Positions 32,347 through 43,800 of a stretch of DNA of 64,000 nucleotides are shown here, piece after piece (the stretch's first letter is position 1; every line of letters starts with the position of its first letter). The notes under the pieces are model-generated. The model was not told the origin of the DNA and did no database searches. It worked only from the letters and a program-made list of their open reading frames with translations. This DNA is from Schistocerca nitens (lineage: Eukaryota > Arthropoda > Insecta > Orthoptera > Acrididae), in the NCBI RefSeq assembly GCF_023898315.1, contig NC_064619.1, positions 299,188,150 to 299,252,149 on the forward strand, given 5' to 3'. The translations under genes were made by a program, and so were the position numbers.

Positions 32347-33632
32347 TAGATGGTGATCGGGGTTTGTATTAACAGACCGAAAGCACAGGTGCATGTTGGG
32401 AGTGGTGTAAGCTCGTAATAAAATCATCCTTCTCACCGAATTTAGAAAGTGATTCGGCTAAGGAATGTGGTACTAAGCCGATATTTGGAACTTTCTCATG
32501 CCGCTGCTAGATATTTCTCACAGTAACAAACAGTATTTTTGACACATTCCACCTCGATGCCATAGAGACAATGTAACAGAGGTTCTGCGATATATTCACA
32601 GAGGGAAGATGATGGTTGATTGAGAATGATCACATGCAGTAGATGGTGCGCTATCTGAGGAATCACTTAAAAAGCAACTCTAGATTGAAGTCGTAAGAAA
32701 TTTAAAAAATCCTGTGACTAATATACTGGCTTTTCAAATCTATAGTTTCACACTCTTTGGTAGAAATGCTATCTCCGATTTGAAATCAAGTCTCTCCATT
32801 CAACCACACACTTATGCATCCATCATCCGCGCCATTCATTGATCCTGATGTAGGAATGAACTGACTGTTTCTATACTTTTCATGATTGTCCCATCCAAAA
32901 TGCAGGCATGTGGATCGTTGTAAGAGAGGAACTGTTGGGATTGTTTAGTAGGTTGTGTATAAGACACGCAAATAGCCTTGTAGAAAACGTCACAACACAA
33001 GGGTATATCAGCAATATAACTGTATACATATGGAAAAAAATATGAAAAAGACATAAAATAGGTAAAATTCAAGGAAAATCTGGTACAATCACGAAAAATT
33101 GATATGAAATACGTAAAATTGAGAGAGACACTTAGAATATATGAAATCGAGAAAACCTTGCAAAATTAAGGAATTTGACGGAGAATACATAAAATAAGAG
33201 AAAAATACCATGAAGTGAGTACTGACCGAAATCAATAAAATTGTGTATTCTAGAGGAGAGTGGTCCGATGTTACCTTAATAGTGGAAAGAGGAGGCATTC
33301 TAGAGACGTGGTGTCAATGCGAAACGACTATATTATCCCACATATGCGCAATACAACCTAACATCGGACCATGACGTATGTATGCATGAAGAAGGTTACC
33401 AGGGTCAGTGGTAAAGTGCGATAAAACAGTTGTAGCTACTCTGGCTACTGATCGTGGCGTTTATTTCCTCGTAAGATGTCGCTATTTGTTAGTATGCATT
33501 TTCAGTTGCCGACGATTATTTTATAGGGCTGTTGTGAAGATATCATAATTTCCAAAGCGAAATCGGGATTGAACTTGGTAAACACCAGGCGACATACACC
33601 ACCGGAAACCTATGTAGTGTTTGTTTTACAAA

Positions 33633-33828
33633 TGGTTCAAATGGTTCTGACCACTATGGGACCAAACTTCTGAGGTCATCAGTCCCCTAGAACTTAGAAC
33701 TGCTTAAACCTAACTAACCCAAGGACGTCACACCCATCCATGCCCGAGGCAGGATTAGAACCTGCAATCATAGCGGTCGCGCAGTTCCAGACTGTAGCGC
33801 CTAGAACCGCTCGGCCACTCCGACCGGC
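33633..33828 (-). mobile_element. SINE family A
   Basis: Duplication TTGTTTTACAAA at 33621-33632 and 33829-33840. Its B-box strand is mutated (GGTTCTAATCC), suggesting an older copy. Confidence 0.9.
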
Positions 33829-33865
33829 TTGTTTTACAAAGAATCGATGTTTTCTACGATGTGCA

Positions 33866-34165
33866 AGGTAGCTGTTTTATCACCTTACAATTTTTCACCG
33901 TAATTTATCGGAGATAAACTTGCAGAGAGAATGTACGTCATATGCTGGAAGTATATTTCTTACATTGGAATATTAACAGCGTTGCATACCACATGGCTAA
34001 TAGATTGGAGAGCGCACAGCTATAACATTATAGCGTGTTTTAGTGCAGAACTGTATAGCCCTTGGAATGTGTTTGTGTTCTACGATAATTTCTCTCTTTA
34101 CGAAACCTTCTTGGTACAGACACCAAACACTGCAGCAATGCGCCAGAACTGTCAACCCAAGTGAT
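33866..34165 (+). repeat. Direct repeat unit 1
   Basis: Shares order and sequence with unit 2 (34515-34583 joined to 35833-36048): ATCACCTTA..TTTTTC, AAACTTGCAGA, GCAGAACTGTATAGCC, AATTTCTCTCTTT, CTTCTTGGTACAGAC and AAGTGATTTAC. Confidence 0.7.
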
Positions 34166-34583
34166 TTACGTAAAATGTTTTAGACTCCTCTTCTAAGTCA
34201 ATGGCAGGGGTTTATGAGGTACTGAAAACGCCGTGTATACAATTGCTTGATAATAGTAGTGTGTGAGAGCCATTGTGTTCTGCTCACGGAGTTAGTGCAG
34301 TGTGGTGTGTAATTTCTAGTGTAAAGCGCAGCTGCTGTGCATTTGTCTATTTCCTCATAAAATACAGCATTTTCCATTGATGATGATCATTTTATATGAC
34401 TGACGCAAGCATAGCATATTTTACAAACTGTACTCTGGTGTGAAGGGTGGGTGCTGTACACCTCCATATAGTGCATGTATCGCCATAAAACTATGTTATT
34501 TCTTTCGTGTAAAAGGTAATAGCTTCATCACCTTAAAGTTTTTCGCCATAGTGAGAGAGGTACAAAACTTGCAGATGGATGTA

Positions 34584-35832
34584 CACTATTTGATCAAAAG
34601 TATCCGGACACTCCCAAAAACATACGTTTTTCACATTGGGTGCATTGTACTGCTGCCTACTGTCAGGTACTCCATATCAGCGACCTCAATAGTCATTAGA
34701 CATAGTGAGAGAGCAGAATGGGGCGTTCCGCGGACCTCATGGACTTCGAACGTGGTCAGGTGATTGGGTGTCACTTGTGTCATACGGCTGTACTTGAGAT
34801 TTCCACTCTCATAAACATCCGTAAGTCCACTGTTTCCGATGTTGATAGTGAAGCGGAAACGTGAAGGGACACGTACAGTACAAAAGCATACAGGCCAACG
34901 TCGTCTACTGACTGACAGAGACCGTCGACAGTTGAAGCTGGTCGTAATGTGTAATATGCAGACATCTATCCAGACCATCACACAGAAATTCCAAACTGTA
35001 TCAGGATCCACTGCAGGTACTATGCCAGTTAGGTGGGAGGTGAGAAAACTTGGATTTCATGGTCGAGCGGGTGCTCATAAGCCACACATCACGCCAGTAA
35101 ATGCCAAACGACGCCTCGTTTGGTGTAAGAAGCTTAAACATTGGACGAATGAACAGTGGAAAAACATTGTGTGGAGTGACGAATCAAGGTAGACAATGTG
35201 GCGATCCGATGGCAGTGTGTGGGTATGGCGAATGTCCAGTGAACGTCATCTGCCAGCGTGTGTAGTGCCAACAGTAAAATTCGGAGGCGGTGGTGTTATG
35301 GTGTGGTCCTGTTTTTCATGGAGGAGGCTTGTGCCCCTTGTTGTTTTGCGTGGCACTATCACAGCACAGTCCTACACTGATGTTTTAAGCACCTTCATGC
35401 TTCCCACTGTTGAAGAGCAATTCGGGGATGGCGATTGCGTTCTTCAACACGATCGAGCACCTGTTCATAATGCACGGCCTGTTGCGGTGTGGTTACGTGA
35501 CAATAACATCCCTGTAATTGACTGTTCTGAGTGGAGTTCTGACCTGAATCCTATACAACACCTTTGGGATGTTTTGGAACCCCGACTTTGTGCCAGACCT
35601 CACCGACCGACATCGATACCTCTCCTCAGTGCAGCACTCCGTGAAGAATGGGCTGCCATTCCCCAAGAAACCTTCCAGCACCTGACTGGACGTGTGCCTG
35701 CGAGAGTGGAAGCTCTCATGAAGGCTAAGAGTGGGCCAACACCATAATGAATTCCAGCATTACCGATGGAGGGCGCCACGAACTTGTAAGTCATTTTCAG
35801 CCAGGTGTCCGGGTACTTTTGATCACATAGTG
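34584..35832 (+). mobile_element. Tc1-like element, 1.25 kb
   Basis: Left end CACTATTTGATCAAAAGTATCCGGACAC; the right end mirrors it as TGTCCGGGTACTTTTGATC then ACATAGTG, with TA on each side. One transposase pseudogene on plus. Confidence 0.9.
34718..35750 (+). pseudogene. Tc1-like transposase, Glu-to-Gln in active site
   Basis: Start MGRSADLMDFERGQVIG at 34718. Frame disrupted around 34840, then open from about 35000: HKPHITPVNAKRRLVWC, NIVWSDESR (first Asp), stop TAG at 35190-35192 in place of a codon before the WxSDG motif, GGGVMVWSCFSW, LQHDRAPVH (second Asp) and SDLNPIQHLWDVLE. The catalytic Glu of NPIEHLW is Gln; 34 residues lie between second Asp and Gln, so this was a DD34E type. 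Ends at KAKSGPTP. Confidence 0.88.
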
Positions 35833-38732
35833 TATTTCAGGTGTTGGAAATATATTTCCACATGACTAATATACAGGAAAACCGCACTGCTTCACCATTA
35901 TAGTATGTTTCAGTGCAGAACCGTGTAGCCTCAGGGAATGTTTGTTAATATTCTAAGATCATTTCTCTCTTTCCAGTACCTTCTTGGTACAGACTCCAGA
36001 CACTAGAATAATATTCGGGGATTGATAAGATAAGTGATTTACATAGTGTGTTTCAAACTCCGTCCGTCTGGAGCTCCATCATGCACAAACCACACGTTTC
36101 TTCTTCTTATTAACTGTCAATTATATCACCACAACACTGTCAAATGTTTCGGGCTCATATGTTATACAGCAATAAGGACTGCTACCCTCCTCAGTAAGCA
36201 AACATCTAAAGAGATCATGTGTACTAGGATGGGTGCTGTGAATAACAATGGTATGGAGCAATCTTCGATGAATGGTAGTTACGATACTGGGATGAGAATT
36301 CCGGTTTGTGTCACTGTCATTGGTTGGCTGTGCCAGTGTGGGGCACGTATTATTATCTTTCGAAAGCAGAATATTGAAATGTATTGATTACCTGTTCCAG
36401 TTTCTGTATGTAGCAGTGTCTTCCACATTTTCTCAATAAGAAACACCACCTCTGTCTTTTTTTTTTTTTTTTTTGACAACCTGTGTGTGTTGTGGGAGCA
36501 GCTTACCTTACACTGTGCGATGTCTGGTTTGCTGTGATAGCCAATGGATCAAAATATGTTCATGTCGGTGTAGCACCTGACACAGTCCTCAGAGTCAGGG
36601 TATAAAAGAAAACAAAATGTATGGCGCTGTACACAGCTGTCGTCACATACAGTATGGCTGTGTTACAGCCAAAAAACAAAGTATAAAACTGCTTACGAAG
36701 CTGTAACACAAGAAACATCTATTGCAAAGGATAGTCTGTGGGATATGGTCGTCTTCCATTGCAGACGATGAAACTTTACACAGGTCTGTGGGAACGACTT
36801 TGATTACACGCCACCTGCTCCAATGAATCAATATCTGTACATTTCATGGTATCACAACATACGCTCAAGGCTGACCCACAGACTGTATTTGTTTTCGATA
36901 CATCGTTAGAGAAAGAAGCAGTAAAATCTCATCAACTTCCCTACTAGGTGACGTTAGTACAGTGCTGTTACAGTGCATTGTATGGAGTTTAAAAGTTTCG
37001 TTGCGTATTGTAGGTAGTTTTTCTCTGTTGGATGGCACAAAATAACGAGGAGAGAGAGAGAGAGAAAGAGAGAGACATAGATTTGGGTGAGAGACATCAG
37101 TGCACATTGACGGATGATGATTTCTTCCGGACAGCAGCACCTATATGTGGTTTGCAAAAGGAACCGCAGTGCAGTAGCAAAGTCCTCGTCCTTGTTCCAA
37201 TTCCCGTATGATGTCAAGTCTTCCTAATTTTCCCGATAAGAAATGTCACCTTAACTGCACTTACTGTCTTTGCTATTACCTCATGTTGCAGGAGAATGAT
37301 TCGTTTGGCGCTGGCCTTATAGACTGCACACAGTTGGCGGAGCTATGAGAGCGTGTTTCCATTGCTGCAGAATGGTCAAAACATGTTTCTGTGGCATTAA
37401 CTCCGCTCACTCTGTTTCTCCACAGAATACAAAAGGTGGTACATATAGTCCTCTCTGACTTCCTCTCAGTACCGAAAAGCGTGACGTGGGCAAAGCTGCA
37501 GGGAGTGGCGGGGGGGGGGGGGAGGGGGGGAGGAAGAGACTGAGGAACAGTTACAAGAGGCAGAGAGACTGCCTAAAACCACATTGGAGTTTTACTGTAT
37601 GGGGAACTCAGCAGATAGGTTCGGATAAGGTGTCTCGTTTCGAGATATGAGAGTGCCACGAATATGATTCACTGTTGGCTGTGGTCATTGAAACACATCT
37701 CCATAGGACTCAACACAAATGTGTGGTTGAATGGGAGACTTGATTCCAAATTGGAGACAGTATTTCTACTAGAGAGTGTAACCTATATATCTGAAAAACC
37801 AGTGTATTTGTTACTGGATCTCTTACATTTCTTACGGCTTCAATCTAGCATTGCATTTTTAAAAGTGATTCCTCACATAGCACACCATCTATTGTACGTG
37901 ATAATTCTCAAGGAAGTATCATCCTCGTTCACCTATAGCCCTGGATATACATCGCAGCACCTCTGTTACACTATCTCTATGGCATCGAGATAGAATGCAT
38001 TACAAATTCTGTTTGTTACTGTGAGAAATATCTTGCTGCTGCATGAGGAAGTTGCAAATAGCCGCTTAATACCACTTCCTTAGCCGAATCACTTTATAAA
38101 TTCGGTGAGAAGGGTGATTTTATTACGAGATTACAGCGTTAGCGACGTGCATATGCGTTTTCAGTCTGTTAATACACACTGTATCGATCACCATCTATAT
38201 TCAATGTCGCGGTATTTGCGTGGAAACGACTTCATTCGGAAGTAATACCATACGTTGACGTAAAGAATGTGTAGTTTTTAACATGGATATCATGCACGAT
38301 GCTTGTGTGTGCCTGTAGAACCAGGACCGCATTTAATGCAGGGTGATACTAACATAGTCGGTGCGATCATGTTTTCAATTGCTAGTCGCTCATCAGATGA
38401 TTTCTCTCCCTTCCTAAGACACACTGGTACCACACGCATAAAAACAAATGGAACATGTCCATCTATTCCGGAATTTTCCCTCATTATTGTTTGGTGCCAC
38501 CAGCATTCAGTTATTGGCGAAGTATTAAATTTATTAGGGGATGTGTGATAGATTCGCAGTGATCAGCAGTCTTATAAAGTATGTGTTGGAGTTTAATGTT
38601 ACTGTGGTATGTGTTCCGACATGTACAAAGAAAATGACTATGTCCGGTCATAAGGGAGGTGTGGCTATGATGTGGAAAACTGCGATTTCAGAGCGTCGAT
38701 AGCCATAAGAGAGATACTTTACGTGGCAAGCT

Positions 38733-38996
38733 ATGTCCAGTCATAAGAACATAGATTCACGTGGGCGGTTGATATTTTCAGAGGCACAGATTTTAGGAGG
38801 AGTTATTTCTTATACTTTTTTCGCTGCCAAATGTCACCAGATTGTGGCTGGAATCGTAGTTTTTAATTGTAATTACATTGATAAATATGTGGATGGTATC
38901 CTAGGACGACTCTGCCGACCGTCCGGGTCCGTGGTGGAGACAGCCAGTGACGGGAACGAATTGACGTTTCTGGCTTGTGGTGCGAATTGTCACTGA
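38733..38996 (+). CDS. Hypothetical 87-aa frame, partner of 30069-30692
   Basis: MSSHKNIDSRGRLIFSEAQ then ISYTFFAAKCHQIVAG and VFNCNYIDKYVDGILGRLC. Aligns with the C-terminal half of the left-arm frame. Sequence upstream is homologous but broken by stops here. Coding status unproven. Confidence 0.28.
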   Translation: MSSHKNIDSRGRLIFSEAQILGGVISYTFFAAKCHQIVAGIVVFNCNYIDKYVDGILGRLCRPSGSVVETASDGNELTFLACGANCH

Positions 38997-39085
38997 GTCT
39001 CCCGAACTGGACAGGCGGGGAATGGAGATACAGTTGACCTAACTGTGTCGCCCTCTTGGCTGGTGAATAGCGACTGATACTCAGT

Positions 39086-39300
39086 CGCGCGGGATTAGCC
39101 GAGCGGTCTAAGGCGCTGCAGTCATGGACTGTGCGGCTGGTCCCGGCGGAGGTTCGAGTCCTCCCTCGGGCATGGTTGTGTGTGTTTGTCCTTAGGATAA
39201 TTTAGGTTAAGTAGTGTGTAAGCTTAGGGACTGATGCCCTTAGCAGTCAAGTCTCATAAGATTTCACACACATTTGAACATTTATTTTTTTATTTCTTTA
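39086..39300 (+). mobile_element. SINE family C
   Basis: Imperfect duplication CTGATACTCAGT at 39074-39085 and CTAATACTCAGT at 39301-39312. Head GGATTAGCCGAGCGG (A box) and GGTTCGAGTCC (B box). The body (TAGGATAATTTAGGTTAAG to CACACATTTGAACA) is a longer-diverged relative of the family A body. The left arm lacks it. Confidence 0.9.
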
Positions 39301-39373
39301 CTAATACTCAGTACATGTTGGGCAGCTTTCGTGATCGCGTGTGATACGAGTATTTTCCGATTTTTACGTGTAT

Positions 39374-39650
39374 ATTTGAGGACATCTGCTAAGACATGAG
39401 GGAATGACTTCCATGGTACTAGAGGGAGCTGTAGAGGGCAAAAACTGTAGAGGAAGACAGAGATTGGAATACGCCAAGCAAATAATTGAGGACGTAGGTT
39501 GCAAGTGCTACTCTGAGATGAAGAGGTTAGCACAGGAAAGGAATTCGTGGCGGGCCGCATCAAACCAGTCAGTAGACTGATGACCCAAAAAAAAAAAAAA
39601 AATAAAAATAAAATAAAATAAAATAAAATAAAAAAAGAGAAGATTCAGAA
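39374..39650 (+). mobile_element. RTE-like LINE 3' end
   Basis: Encodes LEGAVEGKNCRGRQRLEYAK and MKRLAQERNSWRAASNQSVD, then a stop, a short UTR and an A-rich tail with AAAAT units (39590-39634). Same C-terminus as 52140-53999. The left arm has the empty site (TATTTGAG-AAGATTC). Confidence 0.85.
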
Positions 39651-41116
39651 TCGATCACTGACAAGTATTGGCGCTGGACGTATTGATAACGTCCGAATTC
39701 GTACCACTCTGATCAAGCTGGACACCCTCCACGACCAGGCGTTCCCCTCCAAAGAGACGAGTCTGGCTGCAGGTCTGCCGCAATCACTGAGACACGCGTC
39801 CACGGGGGCAAATTGCCATGTGCGATGGCTGACCTAGGACGCTGGGTGTGGACATCGGTACATCAGCGCGTGGGATGTGCGAGTGTTTCAGCGATCTCCT
39901 ACATCTATAAGTGACAACTATTACTACGTAATGGACGTTGTTTAAGTGCGTGGTGTTTACTGCTTCTCAGTACAGTCCATTGTACTCTGTCTCGCAGTGG
40001 AAAGGTGGGAGAGGTATTCGTTGTTGTTACTATCGTATCAGATGGTAGGTCCTTCCTCCTCCTCCTACTTCTCATTCTTGGACCTGGTGCAGCTGAGATA
40101 ATCAATTTAGCGATTGCAGAGTGCTTTAAAAAACCGTTCGCAAAGTCAAATTCCCGATTGATCAATGTATTGCTTCTTATAGTTGTACTGTGAGGACGCA
40201 CTTCAATCCAACCCCTCCGCAGATGGACCTCCTGCCAAATGACCTAACTGTGCCACTATTCACCAACAGGAGGCAAGGGAAAAATACAGAAGGGTTTGGA
40301 AACTATGTGGTTGCAGGATCGGACGCCGCCAAATATACCAGTCCTAGTATCTGCCAATAGAATGCATGGAAATATTCCCGGCATGCAAAGGGTATCAATT
40401 TAATTAATTAATTAGTCAATGAATCTGATAGAGTGGGGAATGTTTCCAAGATATGCACAGCTTTGCATTTTGGGAAGGGCTGGGGATTTCCCAGCTATAT
40501 GCTGCTTTGTTCAGAACAATGGAGGGGTCAGTGTGGCACATGTAGATGACATGTACTTCTTCTCGAATGTCTTTGTTCCATCCACTACAGACTTCCATAG
40601 TGGCGGAAGGGATATAATGACTACAAGCGCCAGTCCTGCATGAGGGGCGATAGGGAGAAGGGAGGGAGATGGATGGGGGGAGGGATGATGAGGACACCTT
40701 AGTCTGTGTTTGTTTACTATGTTGGTTCACACAAACAGGAATTAACCACTAGAGAGAGAAGAGGGTGTTTCCTGGGTGCCAAATATCAAAAGGTCGCCGA
40801 CTTCCACTATGTGGCCGCTGGACTGCCCAGGTTTCATCGCTCGAGGTGTTCCCTAGGCGGGTGAATAGTGAACTACTGCTCAGTATGCATTTGGCTGCCT
40901 TCGTGACAAAAAGGATTGTGGATAACGCATGGAGGTGTGTGATTGTGTTCTCAAATGTCTCTGCAATCAAGACCCCTGATATATGGCAAGCGTTCTTGAA
41001 ATTTAATTACTTGATTGTCTACACACATCGAGATGGACCATGTCACTCTTTGTGATGTGATCACCAGTCAGCAGTTCACACGAATGGCACTTGGGGGTGC
41101 AAGGATCGCTCACTAG

Positions 41117-41326
41117 TTGGCCAAGGGCCTAGGCACACGACTTCCAGACAGTGCGGGAATCAGGCATGTTGTCACAATGGTCCCAGCGATGTGCACTAAG
41201 GGAGTTGTTTTTATGGCGCTTTGCATTTGCTTGGAGCTGCGAGCGGGTGCATGTTTTATAGCGTCTATTTGCTGTATGTGTGTTTGGCGAGTGTTTTGTG
41301 ATCTTTGTGGAATGTTTAGGTACTAA
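41117..41326 (+). CDS. Hypothetical 69-aa frame, partner of 27411-27620
   Basis: MAKGLGTRLPDSAGIRHVV, CICLELRAGACF and VFCDLCGMF. Same frame and length as the left-arm frame without indels. No family recognised. Confidence 0.3.
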   Translation: MAKGLGTRLPDSAGIRHVVTMVPAMCTKGVVFMALCICLELRAGACFIASICCMCVWRVFCDLCGMFRY

Positions 41327-42289
41327 TTAGCGATTTTTTTAGGTATGTTATTCCCACTGCCAGTCTGTAGCACTGTAATCAGAGCAGGATGTCGCATCTG
41401 TGGCAGTGGAAAGCGATTCCTTCCTACCTCCTCTTACCTGTCGGCAGGCTGTGCAATGGGTTTCTGTCACCTGATGCTTTGTTTGGGGATTAGTGAGAGT
41501 TCCGGTCTTTGTGCAGCATGAGTAGGCCCTGTGTGTGAGCCTCAGTCCTGACTTGCAGCACATCTGTCCTGCAATCAGAGCGAAGATGTGATCAGGAGAT
41601 TTTTAAAATTGTGATTAAGTGCAGTGAGTTATGTTGATATCGATTTCGTGACTGTATTCCTTGTGTGATCAGAAAAAAAGGCGATGTATTCAACTATCTG
41701 TTTTCAATGTATTTTACAATATCTGTGCTGACCACATGCCCCTCCATATCCACGTCTAGTGATACCTGTGGGCTGAGAATGACACAGCAGTTGGTCGTTA
41801 CCGTAGGGCCATCATGGCTTGCTTGGGTAGAGTTTGGTTTTAGTCTGTAATGTAGCTGAATTTCTTGTCATGGGACACTTCCAGTCCAGCATACATCGAA
41901 TCTTTTTCTTGACAGTTTCCAGGTGCTGGAGGGGAGGGAAGTGGGGTATTGGTGTTAGAGCTGGGGGATTACCCAGGAGTGGAGGGGTAATTAATAGAGC
42001 AATTTAATTAATTAGTCAATTAATTTGATATCAAGAGTGAGCTTGTGTCGGAGATGGGGATAGGGGAGGTTTGGGGGAAGTGGGGGGGGGGGGGTAGGGG
42101 AATGGGTGGGGGCTTTCTCAGAAGGATAGATATCGCTAGGGAGTCATAAATCAATTAACAGAACAACAGTTTAAGGGGAGTGGTTCATAATTCGCTCAAG
42201 TCTGCCCCTGAATGTATCCTTGCCTCTGAATATATGCTTGCTCCTGAGTGTATGCAAGCCGGTCTAACAAAATGCGACAGAATGAACAT

Positions 42290-42412
42290 CATCCCACTTC
42301 TCACATGCTCCGTTCGTGAGTGGAACTGGGAAAGGGGAAACTGATTCTGGTGACACAAGTATCTTTCACCACATAGGCTCAGTAAGGCAGCTTGCAGAGT
42401 GTAGATGTAGGT
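42290..42412 (+). mobile_element. CR1-like LINE 3' end
   Basis: CGTTCGTGAGTGGAACTGGG then GGCAGCTTGCAGAGTGTAGATGTAGG: the terminal codons, 3' UTR and TGTAGA tail of the CR1-like family also at 57230-57351. Extremely truncated, with no complete motif. Confidence 0.7.
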
Positions 42413-42759
42413 GCTGAGTGGGTCTCGAACCAGGTGCACTTGCCACAGATGGTTATTACAAATCATCCCAGAAAACAGAGTAAAAGCCTATCATCTAAAT
42501 AACATCCTTGAGACCATGGTTTAGTTGACATCTACATGATGTCCTTCCTGTCAGAGTTACTAGTCCATCAGGGTAGCTGGAGAGCCTTTCCGAAGATTCG
42601 GAGGCTTGGAGAGAAACTATTTACAAGTTGTTTAAGGGAAATTTCGGAGATAGTGTTAACATCCCATTGCCAGTGGAATCATTTGTAGGATTGAAGAGGA
42701 TGAAGAAGGACATTGACCGTGTCGCTTTCGAAGGAAATGTTCCCGTGTTTACTTTAATT

Positions 42760-43800
42760 GATATGTTGTTATAGTTATAGTCTTGTCCAAAGACAGGTTG
42801 GATGCAGCTCACCATGCCACTATATCTCGTGCAAAAGCCTCTTCATCTCCGAATAACTACTGCAACCTACATCCATTTCAACCTGCTGAATGTATTGTCT
42901 TTTGATCTCCCTCTACAATTTCCTCCTGCTCTAAACTGATGATTCCTGGATATCTCAGAATGTATTCCATTAACCAGTCGCTTCTTTAAGTCAAGTTGAG
43001 CCGCAGATTTCTTTCCTCCTCATTACTATTCAGCACTTCCTTAGTAGTTACGTGATCCAGCTAACTAATCTTATGCTTTCTTCTATAGCATCATATTCCA
43101 AAATCTGCTACTCCGTTCTTGTCTGAAATGATTGTCGTCCACGTTTCACTTCTGCATAATGCTACAATCCAGATAAATATCATCAGGAGATACTTCCTAA
43201 CACTTAAATTTATATTCGATTTGAACAAATCTCTCTTCTTCATAAATACTTTTCTGGCCATTGCCAGTATACATTTTATGCCTTCTCTATCAGTTGTTTC
43301 ACAGGCCAAAGAGCAGAACTCATCACTTCCTAATCTAACTCCCTCAGCATCGTCTGATTTAATTCGGCTACATTGCATTACCCTTGTTTTGCTTTTATTG
43401 ATGCTCATCTTATATCTCCCTTAAAAGACACTGTCCGTTCTGTTCGACTGCTCCTCCAAGTCCTTTAGCATCGACAGACCTCAAAGTTTTTATTTCCTCT
43501 CCCTGAACGTCAACTTCTTTTGCAAATTTATCTTTGGTTTCCTTTACTGCTTGCTCAATGAACATTGGAGATAGGTTGCTACCCTGTTTCCCTTCCCTCT
43601 TAATCACGGTTTCCCTTTTATATCCTTTGACTCTTACAACTGCCATCTGGTTCCTGTACAAGTTGTATATAACATTTTGCTCCTTGTATTTTACACTCGT
43701 AGCCTTCAAAATTCCAAAGAGCGTATTCCAGTCAGGGCTGTCAAAAGCTTTTTCTAAGTTAATCGATATGGGGAACACAAACGTGAATCGTCAGACAGAG
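42760..43800 (-). pseudogene. RTE-like reverse transcriptase relic
   Basis: Minus strand: NLEKAFDSPDWNTLFGILKA (RT palm), NLYRNQMAVVRVKGYKRETV, KQGSNLSPM, then MSINKSKTRVMQCSRIKSDD and ILAMARKVFMKKRDLFKSN. The FADD motif region is deleted (KTLRSVDAKGLGGAVEQ). Frameshifted in several places and more diverged than the copy at 52140. Confidence 0.85.

Larger units (their letters stand above)
26290..32825 (+). repeat. Left arm of large imperfect inverted repeat
   Basis: Reverse-complement homology to 37715-42253 runs collinearly through the whole arm. Examples: ATTGACTAATTAATTAAATTG with a C-rich tract at 26432-26446 against a G-rich tract at 42083-42096; 27411-27620 against 41117-41326; 30069-30480 against 38640-38996; 32420-32820 against 37720-38120. 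Arm identity looks like roughly three quarters to four fifths by eye. The left arm is longer because it took more insertions: SINEs at 26930, 28094 and 28398, a CR1 block near 28986-29530, and Tc1-like copy B. Confidence 0.85.
34515..36048 (+). repeat. Direct repeat unit 2, split by Tc1-like element
   Basis: Homologous to 33866-34165. The Tc1-like element at 34584-35832 inserted into its TA (GATGGATG-TA). Confidence 0.7.
32826..37714. other. Spacer between inverted-repeat arms
   Basis: About 4.9 kb not shared between the arms. It holds a SINE, an imperfect direct repeat (33866-34165 and 34515-36048) and a Tc1-like element, but no recognisable host gene. Low-complexity tracts: poly-T near 36461-36474, GA-rich 37047-37075, poly-G near 37511-37530. 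A short MHDGAP-like piece (36077-36110, minus) hints at a lost DD41D fragment. Confidence 0.5.
37715..42253 (-). repeat. Right arm of large imperfect inverted repeat
   Basis: Reverse complement of the left arm, 4.5 kb. It lacks the left-arm SINEs, CR1 block and Tc1 copy B, but has its own SINE (39086-39300) and RTE-like 3' end (39374-39650). Outer limit near GAGTGTATGCAAGCCGG at 42237-42253, where a CR1-like 3' end begins. Confidence 0.85.

Noticed and set aside
36077-36110. DD41D transposase fragment (VWFVHDGAP on minus)
   Set aside because: Only about 11 residues match and nothing around it continues the similarity; suggestive but too short to annotate.
26290-42253. Polinton/Maverick or Helitron as the source of the inverted arms
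   Set aside because: No polymerase, integrase, ATPase, helicase or capsid motif found in arms or spacer, and no CTRR hairpin end seen.
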